A stretch of 9,562 nt of DNA from Bacteroidales bacterium (GTDB lineage Bacteria; Bacteroidota; Bacteroidia; Bacteroidales; P3), in NCBI GenBank assembly GCA_017647065.1, contig JAGCLI010000088.1, positions 1 to 9,562 of the forward strand. Direction: 5' to 3'. Positions 1 to 5,536 of this stretch are shown piece by piece; within the stretch, counting starts at the first letter, position 1; each line of letters opens with the position of its first letter. The translations under genes and the position numbers were made by a program. Below the pieces are notes generated by a model that did no database searches, was not told the DNA's origin, and saw only the letters and a list, made by a program, of their open reading frames with translations.

Positions 1-100
1 ACTTCTGAAAATAAAACAAAGAAAAAAATAAAAAAGTCTTTGAAAAAAAATTTTTTTTCAAAGACTTTTTTATTTTTTTCTTTGTTTTATTTTCAGAAGT
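1..100. repeat. Perfect 100-bp palindrome with no loop
   Basis: Bases 1-50 are the exact reverse complement of bases 51-100, with the axis between 50 and 51 inside an A8T8 run. No mismatch was found on reading both arms. The arms carry GTCTTTG (36-42) and CAAAGAC (59-65) around the axis, then long A or T runs, then the less repetitive outer part ACTTCTGAAAAT / ATTTTCAGAAGT. A natural terminator explains the inner 40 or so bases but not perfect symmetry out to the outer arms. Because base 1 pairs with base 100, the symmetry may continue to the left of the window. It is either a real long inverted repeat or a fold-back artefact at a contig end; I cannot tell which from the sequence. Confidence 0.95.
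30..71 (-). terminator. Probable Rho-independent terminator of the rubrerythrin gene
   Basis: Read on the minus strand, the inner palindrome gives AAAAAAGTCTTTG, a central A8T8, then CAAAGACTTTTTT followed by ATTTTTTT. This is a strong hairpin with a T-rich tail, starting about 32 bases after the rubrerythrin stop codon. The stem is A+T-rich with few G-C pairs, which is ordinary for this genome. The element is symmetric and would also terminate a gene entering from the left. If the left arm is an assembly artefact, the terminator call weakens, hence the moderate confidence. Confidence 0.45.
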
Positions 101-103
101 GTT

Positions 104-658
104 TTACTTCTTGAAATATCTGTTGTAAAGGCCTTCAAATCCTTTACCATGACGTGCTTCGTCTTTTGCCATTTCGTGTACAGTGTCGTGAATAGCGTCT
201 AAATCTCTTGCTTTAGCATTTTTTGCTATACGATACTTGTCTGAACATGCTCCTGCTTCTGCTGCCATTCTTTTTTCCAAGTTTGTTTTTGTATCCCAAA
301 CAACATCTCCTAAAAGTTCTGCAAATTTTGCTGCATGTTCTGCTTCTTCCCATGCGTAACGTTTGAATGCTTCTGCTATTTCAGGATAGCCTTCTCTATC
401 AGCTTGACGGCTCATTGCAAGATACATTCCAACTTCTGTGCATTCGCCATTGAAGTGTGCATTCAAATCTTTTATCATTTCTTCGTCTAAGCCTTTTGCA
501 ACGCCTATTATATGTTCTGTTTCAAATTGTAATGCTTCTGTATTTTGTTCTAATTCTTTGAATTTAGAAGCAGGTACTTTACATTGTGGGCATGCTTCTG
601 GTGGGTTAGCTCCTTCATGTACGTATCCACATACTGTACAAATCCATTTCTTTTGCAT
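104..658 (-). CDS. rbr: Reverse rubrerythrin (N-terminal rubredoxin, C-terminal diiron domain)
   Basis: Non-haem iron protein that reduces hydrogen peroxide (and in some relatives oxygen) to water in the cytoplasm of anaerobes, with electrons from NAD(P)H through a reductase or rubredoxin. The 184 residues open with a rubredoxin domain: CTVC at 7-10 and CPQC at 23-26 supply the four cysteine ligands. A ferritin-like four-helix domain follows, with E72 and E75 in [12 protein letters not shown]104/E107-H108 in WEEAEH, and E167-H170 in DEARH, matching the diiron ligand pattern. Classical rubrerythrins carry the rubredoxin at the C-terminus, so this is the 'reverse' type. It is complete and monocistronic. 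The ATG at 656-658 is the natural start because the rubredoxin fold begins at once. No Shine-Dalgarno sequence is seen, only an A-rich leader. A possible -7 element lies at 697-704. Physiological role is inferred from the family. Confidence 0.93.
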   Translation of the reverse strand: MQKKWICTVCGYVHEGANPPEACPQCKVPASKFKELEQNTEALQFETEHIIGVAKGLDEEMIKDLNAHFNGECTEVGMYLAMSRQADREGYPEIAEAFKRYAWEEAEHAAKFAELLGDVVWDTKTNLEKRMAAEAGACSDKYRIAKNAKARDLDAIHDTVHEMAKDEARHGKGFEGLYNRYFKK

Positions 659-696
659 AATCTTATGTTTTTTAGTTTAACTTTATTTTATCAATG

Positions 697-704
697 CAAA
701 TTTA
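697..704 (-). promoter_or_regulatory. rbr: Candidate -7 promoter element for the rubrerythrin gene
   Basis: On the minus strand these bases read TAAATTTG, an exact match to the Bacteroidetes -7 consensus TAnnTTTG. It would start transcription near base 690, giving a leader of about 30 bases. No good TTTG -33 box lies at the usual distance of about 19 bases; the nearest CAAA on the plus strand (734-737) is about 29 bases away. Such matches arise by chance in A+T-rich DNA. Confidence 0.35.
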
Positions 705-786
705 ATTGCTTTTTTAATATTAAACTATTTTTTCAAAGAAATATTTTATTAAATCAAAGAATTATTTTTCAAAATATACAATAAAA

Positions 787-815
787 AAAGGTGATTGAAA
801 GATTCAATCACCTTT
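787..815 (-). terminator. Rho-independent terminator of the tRNA-Arg gene
   Basis: A perfect 12-bp stem (787-798 with 804-815, sequence AAAGGTGATTGA and its complement) closes a 5-base loop. On the minus strand it is followed by a T tract (plus-strand A run at 783-789). It begins 1 base after the tRNA 3' end, so it should end the tRNA transcript and insulate the rubrerythrin gene beyond it. On the plus strand no T tract follows, so it is directional. Confidence 0.85.
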
Positions 816-816
816 G

Positions 817-890
817 TGACCACGGCAGGATTCAAACCTGCAACCTCCTGAGCCGTAATCAGGGACTCTATTCAGTTAAGCTACGTGGCC
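817..890 (-). tRNA. tRNA-Arg (anticodon ACG)
   Basis: The minus strand folds into a full cloverleaf of 74 nt. The acceptor arm is GGCCACG with CGTGGTC (one G-T pair), discriminator A. The D stem is GCTT with GAGT, the anticodon stem CCTGA with TCAGG, the anticodon loop TTACGGC, and the T arm GCAGG TTTGAAT CCTGC. The anticodon ACG lies at plus positions 854-856; its A34 is normally deaminated to inosine so that the tRNA reads CGU, CGC and CGA. The 3' CCA is not encoded (CAA follows), so it must be added by nucleotidyltransferase. The T loop has U56 instead of C56 and the D loop has A19 instead of G19, which together keep a Watson-Crick-type tertiary pair. It has its own promoter (907-938) and terminator (787-815). 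Confidence 0.96.
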
Positions 891-906
891 TTGCGTTTTG
901 CGTGTG

Positions 907-938
907 CAAAGATACTTCCTTTTTTTTATCTACCAAAA
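907..938 (-). promoter_or_regulatory. Bacteroidetes-type promoter for tRNA-Arg
   Basis: Minus strand: TTTTG (plus 934-938) as the -33 element, a 19-base spacer, then TATCTTTG (plus 907-914), an exact TAnnTTTG -7 box. Transcription would start near base 900, about ten bases before the mature tRNA 5' end at 890. The -33 element sits inside the last codons of the upstream GNAT gene (stop at 930-932), so the promoter overlaps a coding end. This is the best promoter match in the window, in both sequence and spacing. Confidence 0.75.
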
Positions 939-1460
939 TTTTTTATAGACTTTTTTTTCTATAAGAGTAATTATTTCTTCGTATTTATCCTTATTTATAG
1001 GCATTTGTGTGTTTGCCATAATATGCATTTTAATTCCCTGCTCTGCTTTGCGATATGGTGGTTGCACATAAGGATATGGCTGTATTGAAAAAGAATTTCG
1101 TTGATAAAAACCTATTCTTCTTTTTGACAATTCATCGTTTGGCAGTTCTACCTCTAAGACTATTAACCTATTTTGAGCATTTAATTGTTCTAATACTTTG
1201 GAGGCAATTTTTCTGTTTCTATATTGCTCGCTTACTGCAAGATGTTCTATATAGCAAAACTCGTTAAAATCCCAAATATTTAGGATTCCGACTTTTGTTT
1301 GATTATCATAAATTATATTAAGGCTTAAAGAATCTGTTTTACAAATATCTAAAACTAATGAAAACTCACGTCTTTCTTCTATTGGAAAGCTTTGTTCGTA
1401 TAGGTCTTTGGAAAATTGTATCTCTTTTTGATTTTGAGATAGTTTTTTTATGGAAATCAT
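930..1460 (-). CDS. GNAT-family N-acetyltransferase
   Basis: Predicted cytoplasmic acetyltransferase that moves an acetyl group from acetyl-CoA to an amine; the substrate cannot be told from the sequence. The core of the fold is visible: a strand around 56-64 (KVGILNIWD), the conserved strand YIEHLAVSEQYR (70-81), and the acetyl-CoA loop and helix RNRKIASKVLEQL (81-93), followed by a strand around 98-104 (LIVLEVE) and an aromatic FYQRNSF motif. The pyrophosphate loop normally reads R/Q-x-x-G-x-G/A; here the first glycine position is K84 and the second A86, a weak but recognisable version. The length (176 residues) is normal for a single GNAT domain. It is the last gene of the glycosyltransferase-sigma factor operon, 9 bases after the sigma stop codon. 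The tRNA promoter overlaps its 3' end. Confidence 0.82.
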   Translation of the reverse strand: MISIKKLSQNQKEIQFSKDLYEQSFPIEERREFSLVLDICKTDSLSLNIIYDNQTKVGILNIWDFNEFCYIEHLAVSEQYRNRKIASKVLEQLNAQNRLIVLEVELPNDELSKRRIGFYQRNSFSIQPYPYVQPPYRKAEQGIKMHIMANTQMPINKDKYEEIITLIEKKVYKKFW

Positions 1461-1469
1461 TTCTTTTTC

Positions 1470-2051
1470 TTAAAAAGCAGTGTTATCTTTCATAAGATTG
1501 TATAAAAATTCCCTTGCTCTAAAAAGTTTAGCCTTTACTGTACCTATTGGCAAAGAAAGTTCTTGGGCTATTTCTTCGTATGATTTTTCTTCAAAATAAC
1601 GTTTTTCCACAAGTGTTTTATAGTGTGGTTTTAATTTATCTATAACACTCCTAAGCGTATCATACTTTTGTTGTTCGATTACTTTGTCTTCTGGATTTTT
1701 TATTTGGGAATCAAAATTAAACACACTCTCTTCTTGATCCATAGAAATGGTTTGAAGGCGTTTTTTTCTCTTATAATCTATGTAATTATTGGTTGCAATT
1801 TTGAAAAGCCAAGTACTGAAAGCAAATTCAGGAGTATATTTATCAATAGATTTGAATGCTTTACCAAAAGCCTCTATTGTTAAGTCCTCTGCCTCTATTG
1901 TGTTGTTTGTCATCTTTAAAAGCATAAAATATAGTGGCTCTTTATAAAACTCCATGAGTTGAGAATAGGCCCGTTGGTCTTCTTTCTCTCTCGCTTTACA
2001 AATGAGGTCGTAATCTCTCTTTGCTTTTTCTGTTGAAGCTACTATCTCCAT
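1470..2051 (-). CDS. ECF-type sigma-70 family RNA polymerase sigma factor
   Basis: Alternative sigma factor that directs RNA polymerase to a specific promoter set. Region 2 spans about residues 26-98, with EDLTIEAFGKAF (55-66) in the core-binding helix and FSTWLFKIATNNYIDYKRKKR (78-98) forming the -10 recognition part. After a linker rich in acidic residues (100-130), region 4 spans about 132-186, with helix-turn-helix KSYEEIAQELSLPIGTVKAK (156-175). There is no region 1.1 or 3, and 193 residues is the usual ECF size. The start ATG lies inside the end of the upstream glycosyltransferase gene (10-base overlap, with ATGGAGATAG holding both start and stop), so translation is probably coupled. 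No anti-sigma gene with a membrane segment follows; a GNAT gene takes that place. Target promoters are unknown. Confidence 0.92.
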   Translation of the reverse strand: MEIVASTEKAKRDYDLICKAREKEDQRAYSQLMEFYKEPLYFMLLKMTNNTIEAEDLTIEAFGKAFKSIDKYTPEFAFSTWLFKIATNNYIDYKRKKRLQTISMDQEESVFNFDSQIKNPEDKVIEQQKYDTLRSVIDKLKPHYKTLVEKRYFEEKSYEEIAQELSLPIGTVKAKLFRAREFLYNLMKDNTAF

Positions 2052-3187
2052 TTACTTTTCTTTGTTGTTGCAATTCTCAATTCCAAAAAGAAATTAAGAA
2101 TCATTTGATAAATTTCCAAAATTGGTGCAAATATAAATAAATTTTTTATTCTAAGCCTCTTAAATGCTTTGTAATAAACAAATATTTGAAGAATAAACTT
2201 TAGCAAAAGAGCCAAAACCATATACGGCCATGGTATTCCAATAAAAAATAGCACTGCTATACAAAGATAAAACATAAAAGTAGAGAAAGGAAGGAGATTT
2301 AAAAGAAATCTATGTGAGGTTTTAAAGTGCTTTTTGGAAATAATATTGCTCTTTTTTGCCTTAATCCAATCTTTATATTTACGAAAAGAATCATATTTGA
2401 CAAAAGAAGGAGTTGTTAAAACAACAGATGTATTTTTGCTATTGGTGATTTGGTTTATAAACATATCATCATCTCCTGCCGAAAGGTTATAATGTTTTAT
2501 AAATCCCCCAACTTTGTAAAACAAACTCTTTTTATATGCTAAGTTATAGCCCTCTCCCATATATGGATTCTTACATAGGGCAAATGAAAGATAGTTCATT
2601 GCTCTTATTGCATGATCATAGCGTACTAATTTATTTAGTAGTCCTTTTTTATTTTCAACACAAGCATAGCCTAATACGATTTCTTTATTTTTTCCAAAGC
2701 CTGATGCGATGTATTTCAACCAATCAAAAGAATTAGGTTTACAATCGGATTTTGTAAGTACTAAATGCTCATATTTTGCTGACTTTATGCCAATAGATAT
2801 TGGGAATTTTTGTCCTTGAAACTTATTTACATTTTCCACAATATTTACAACCTTTAAGTGATGATAAATTGCAGAAAGTCCTTTTAAAACAAACTCTGTT
2901 TCATCGCTTGAAGCATCGTTTACAACTATTACTTCAAATGTTGGATAATCTTGTTCAAGAATTTCTATTAACTTGTTTTTGATATTATATTCATCATTCT
3001 TTACTGCTATAATTACAGAAAGGGGAGGTAATTCATCTTTTTCTTTTAATTTAACAGTAAAATGTTTTTTAAAAGCAATCTTTCCGTAAACTATTAAGTA
3101 GTATAGTATTTGTATAAGCAAAAATAAGGCTGTACAACCCAAAATAACCAAATTAAAAATGGTCAATGGAAATTCTAAATTCATCAT
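2042..3187 (-). CDS. Membrane-anchored family 2 glycosyltransferase
   Basis: Predicted inner-membrane enzyme transferring a sugar from a nucleotide-sugar to a lipid or glycan acceptor on the cytoplasmic face. One membrane helix lies at about 10-34. The GT-A catalytic domain follows: SVIIAVKNDEYNIKNKL (57-73) and VIVVNDASSDETE (87-99) are the nucleotide-binding strands, SDC at 147-149 replaces the usual DxD, YMGEGYNLAYKKSLFYKVGG (209-228) is the acceptor-site motif, and GDDD (238-241) carries the probable catalytic base. W274 with K278/K279 occupies the place of the Q/RxxRW end motif. Two or three more helices lie at about 296-317, 319-340 and 348-370. 381 residues is a common length. Two ATG codons stand in tandem at the start; the first is used here. 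It is the first gene of the operon with the sigma factor and GNAT genes. The sugar and acceptor are not predictable. Confidence 0.9.
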   Translation of the reverse strand: MMNLEFPLTIFNLVILGCTALFLLIQILYYLIVYGKIAFKKHFTVKLKEKDELPPLSVIIAVKNDEYNIKNKLIEILEQDYPTFEVIVVNDASSDETEFVLKGLSAIYHHLKVVNIVENVNKFQGQKFPISIGIKSAKYEHLVLTKSDCKPNSFDWLKYIASGFGKNKEIVLGYACVENKKGLLNKLVRYDHAIRAMNYLSFALCKNPYMGEGYNLAYKKSLFYKVGGFIKHYNLSAGDDDMFINQITNSKNTSVVLTTPSFVKYDSFRKYKDWIKAKKSNIISKKHFKTSHRFLLNLLPFSTFMFYLCIAVLFFIGIPWPYMVLALLLKFILQIFVYYKAFKRLRIKNLFIFAPILEIYQMILNFFLELRIATTKKSKWR

Positions 3188-3206
3188 TTTTCAAATTATT
3201 TTTTGG

Positions 3207-3214
3207 CAAAAATA
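3207..3214 (-). promoter_or_regulatory. Candidate -7 element for the glycosyltransferase-sigma operon
   Basis: Minus strand reads TATTTTTG, an exact TAnnTTTG match, placed to start transcription about 15 bases upstream of the glycosyltransferase ATG. The -33 region (near 3234-3238) shows no clear TTTG. The match is credible because of position but not because of a full two-part promoter. Confidence 0.35.
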
Positions 3215-3236
3215 TTCTTTATTCAAGTTTTAGAGT

Positions 3237-3244
3237 TATTTTTG
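3237..3244 (+). promoter_or_regulatory. tgt: Candidate -7 element for the tgt operon
   Basis: Plus strand reads TATTTTTG, again an exact TAnnTTTG, giving a leader of roughly 30-35 bases before the tgt ATG at 3284. The -33 place (near 3213-3217) is only T-rich. It lies back to back with the minus-strand candidate in the same 96-base spacer, so the two promoters would occupy almost the same DNA. Confidence 0.4.
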
Positions 3245-3283
3245 TAGATTATTTTTTTAACGTTTTTTGTTAATAACTTAGCG

Positions 3284-4414
3284 ATGAAGTTCACAGTAAA
3301 CTATAATTCAAAAGATTGCAATGCGAGAGCAGGTGTTATAAAAACAGATCACGGAGATATTTTAACTCCTATTTTTATGCCTGTTGGTACTCTTGGTAGT
3401 GTAAAAGGGGTTGGTAGTGATATTTTAACCAATGATATAAATGCACAAATTATTTTAGGAAATACTTATCATCTTTATTTAAGGCCAGGACTTGATATAA
3501 TAAAACAAGCAGGCGGTATTCAGAAATTCAATTCTTGGAACAAGCCTATGCTAACAGATAGTGGAGGATTTCAAGTTTATTCTTTGGGAGATAGACGTAA
3601 AATCACAGAAGAAGGTTGTATTTTCCGTTCTCACATTGATGGTTCGAAACACATATTCACACCTGAAAAGGTTATGGATATAGAAAGGACTATTGGGGCA
3701 GACATAATTATGGCTTTTGATGAGTGCACTCCTTATCCTTGCGATTATGATTATGCAAAAAAATCATTAGGACTTACTCATCGTTGGTTAAAACGATGTG
3801 TTGATAGGTTTAATGAAACAGAAAATGTGTACGATTACTCACAAGCACTATTTCCTATTGTTCAGGGTAGCACATATAAAGATTTAAGAAAACAATCTTG
3901 CGAATATGTTGCGTCTTTTGAGTGTGAGGGTAATGCTATTGGCGGACTTGCCGTTGGCGAACCTGCGGAAGTGATGTATGAACTCACTGACTTGTGCTGT
4001 TCTTTATTACCAAAAGACAAGCCTCGCTATCTTATGGGAGTGGGAACTCCTGTAAATTTATTAGAATCTATTGCTTTGGGTGTAGATATGTTTGATTGCG
4101 TAATGCCAACTCGTAACGGAAGAAACGCAATGCTATTTACAATGGAGGGAATAATGAATATGAAAAACAAAAAGTGGGCTGACGATTTTTCTCTCTTAGA
4201 TGAAAATGGAACATCTTTTGTTGATAAACTCTACACTAAGGCCTACCTTCGTCACTTGTTTGTTTCGCAAGAATTATTGGCACTTCAAATTGCAAGTATT
4301 CATAACTTAGCGTTCTATCTTGAACTAATGCGTCAAGCAAGAGAACATATTATTGAGGGAGATTTCCTTGCATGGAAAAATATTATGGTAAAAAAATTAT
4401 CTAATCGTTTATAA
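3284..4414 (+). CDS. tgt: Queuine/preQ1 tRNA-guanine transglycosylase, without zinc cysteines
   Basis: Replaces guanine 34 in tRNAs with GUN anticodons (Asp, Asn, His, Tyr) by preQ1, the committing step of queuosine modification in bacteria. The 376 residues match the bacterial family end to end. Visible landmarks: TDSGGFQVYSL (91-101) with general base D92, FDECTPYPC (145-153), GGLAVGE (220-226) of the base pocket, and MFDCVMPTRNGRNA (269-282) with nucleophile D271. Counting from D271 and from H340 (IASIHNLAFY) gives a constant offset of 7 from the E. coli enzyme, so the three zinc cysteines (302, 304, 307 there) fall on G309, S311 and D314 here; only the histidine remains. The rest of that segment (YTKAYLRHL) is conserved, so the protein is probably active with a metal-free C-terminal lobe. 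The ATG has no Shine-Dalgarno. First gene of a six-gene run; its TAA is directly followed by the next ATG. Confidence 0.97.
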   Translation: MKFTVNYNSKDCNARAGVIKTDHGDILTPIFMPVGTLGSVKGVGSDILTNDINAQIILGNTYHLYLRPGLDIIKQAGGIQKFNSWNKPMLTDSGGFQVYSLGDRRKITEEGCIFRSHIDGSKHIFTPEKVMDIERTIGADIIMAFDECTPYPCDYDYAKKSLGLTHRWLKRCVDRFNETENVYDYSQALFPIVQGSTYKDLRKQSCEYVASFECEGNAIGGLAVGEPAEVMYELTDLCCSLLPKDKPRYLMGVGTPVNLLESIALGVDMFDCVMPTRNGRNAMLFTMEGIMNMKNKKWADDFSLLDENGTSFVDKLYTKAYLRHLFVSQELLALQIASIHNLAFYLELMRQAREHIIEGDFLAWKNIMVKKLSNRL

Positions 4415-5521
4415 ATGAAATTAGGCAAGAAAAAATACGGTTTTCTCTCCATTTTAGACATCTATATAATTAAGAAATTATTGCTAACTTTCTTTTTAGC
4501 AATATTTCTAATTATTATGATTGCTATTATATTTGATTTAAGCGAACGTTTAGATGATTTCATTTCTAACAACGCTCCAATCAAAGGCCTAATTTTTGAT
4601 TACTACCTAAATTTCATTCCACATTTTGCTAATTTATTTGGACATCTTTTCTTCTTTATTGCAGTTGTTTTTGTATGTTCTAAATTGGCTGCAAATTCTG
4701 AAATAATCGCTGTTCTAAGTAGTGGAATTAGTTTTAAGCGTATGCTAAGGCCATTCATTTTGACTGCTATTTTTGTAGGTGTTGTTAATCTTTGGATTAG
4801 CAATGTTTTGATTCCAAAAGTTAATATACCAAGATTAGAATTTGAAAAGGTGTATTACAGAAATCCTTATAGCAATCAATTTTACAACATACACTTACAA
4901 CCAAAAATAGGAGAACAAGTTTATGTTCAACATTTCACTAACAAAAACAATACTGCATATAAATTCACGCAAGAAATAATAGAAAACGGTCAAATAACGA
5001 AAAAAACTTATGCAGACAAGATTGTGTTTGATTCCTCTGCGATGGATTGGATTATGTTTAACTACCACATTAGAGATATAAAGGATAAGGAAGAAAAAAT
5101 AGAGAAAGGTGAACAAAAACACATTGATATAGGTATTTTACCTAATGAATTTAACCTAAATCAGATTAAAGTAGAAGTCTTAGACTACAAACAACTAAAC
5201 GAATCGATAGAAAGAGAAGAATTAAAAGGCAATAGCGTAGTTACAGAACTTAAAATAGAAAAATATCAAAGACTTTTAAATCCTTTTGCCTACATTATAC
5301 TAACTATTATTGGTGTTGCGTTATCTTCTCATAAAAAAAGAGGCGGAATTGGTCTTAATTTGGCAATTGGAATCATTTTAGCTTTTAGTTTAATTATGAT
5401 GATGAAACTCACAAACGTATTTGCTACAAATAGTTCCTTATCTCCATTTTTCGCAACCGCAGTTCCGCTAATTATTTACGCTATTATTGCATTTATTTTA
5501 GTAAAAAACACACCTAAATAA
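4415..5521 (+). CDS. LptF/LptG-family lipopolysaccharide export permease
   Basis: Inner-membrane subunit of the LPS transporter (LptB2FG), which extracts LPS and passes it to the periplasmic bridge LptC/LptA. The YjgP/YjgQ layout is seen: three membrane helices near residues 20-40, 65-88 and 113-133, a periplasmic jellyroll-like domain of about 150 residues (roughly 135-285, rich in short strands and charged residues), and three more helices near 289-305, 312-331 and 344-363. The cytoplasmic segment SEIIAVLSSGISFKRML (95-111) between helices 2 and 3 is the family's coupling helix that contacts LptB. 368 residues is the usual size. LptF and LptG cannot be separated safely by eye, so no symbol is given. 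The ATG follows the tgt stop codon with no gap. The partner permease, LptB and LptC are not in this window. Confidence 0.9.
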   Translation: MKLGKKKYGFLSILDIYIIKKLLLTFFLAIFLIIMIAIIFDLSERLDDFISNNAPIKGLIFDYYLNFIPHFANLFGHLFFFIAVVFVCSKLAANSEIIAVLSSGISFKRMLRPFILTAIFVGVVNLWISNVLIPKVNIPRLEFEKVYYRNPYSNQFYNIHLQPKIGEQVYVQHFTNKNNTAYKFTQEIIENGQITKKTYADKIVFDSSAMDWIMFNYHIRDIKDKEEKIEKGEQKHIDIGILPNEFNLNQIKVEVLDYKQLNESIEREELKGNSVVTELKIEKYQRLLNPFAYIILTIIGVALSSHKKRGGIGLNLAIGIILAFSLIMMMKLTNVFATNSSLSPFFATAVPLIIYAIIAFILVKNTPK

Positions 5522-5536
5522 AACAAAAAGAAGATT

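Noticed and set aside
438..784. Plus-strand short frames opposite and beyond the rubrerythrin gene (80 and 66 codons).
   Set aside because: They run antisense to the conserved rubredoxin domain into an A+T-rich spacer, are cysteine- and phenylalanine-rich in the manner of antisense translations, and match no family I recognise.
817..890. tRNA-Arg as a possible integration site for a mobile element.
   Set aside because: No integrase, no repeated copy of the tRNA 3' end and no change in gene style were seen on either side; flanking genes look like ordinary chromosomal genes.
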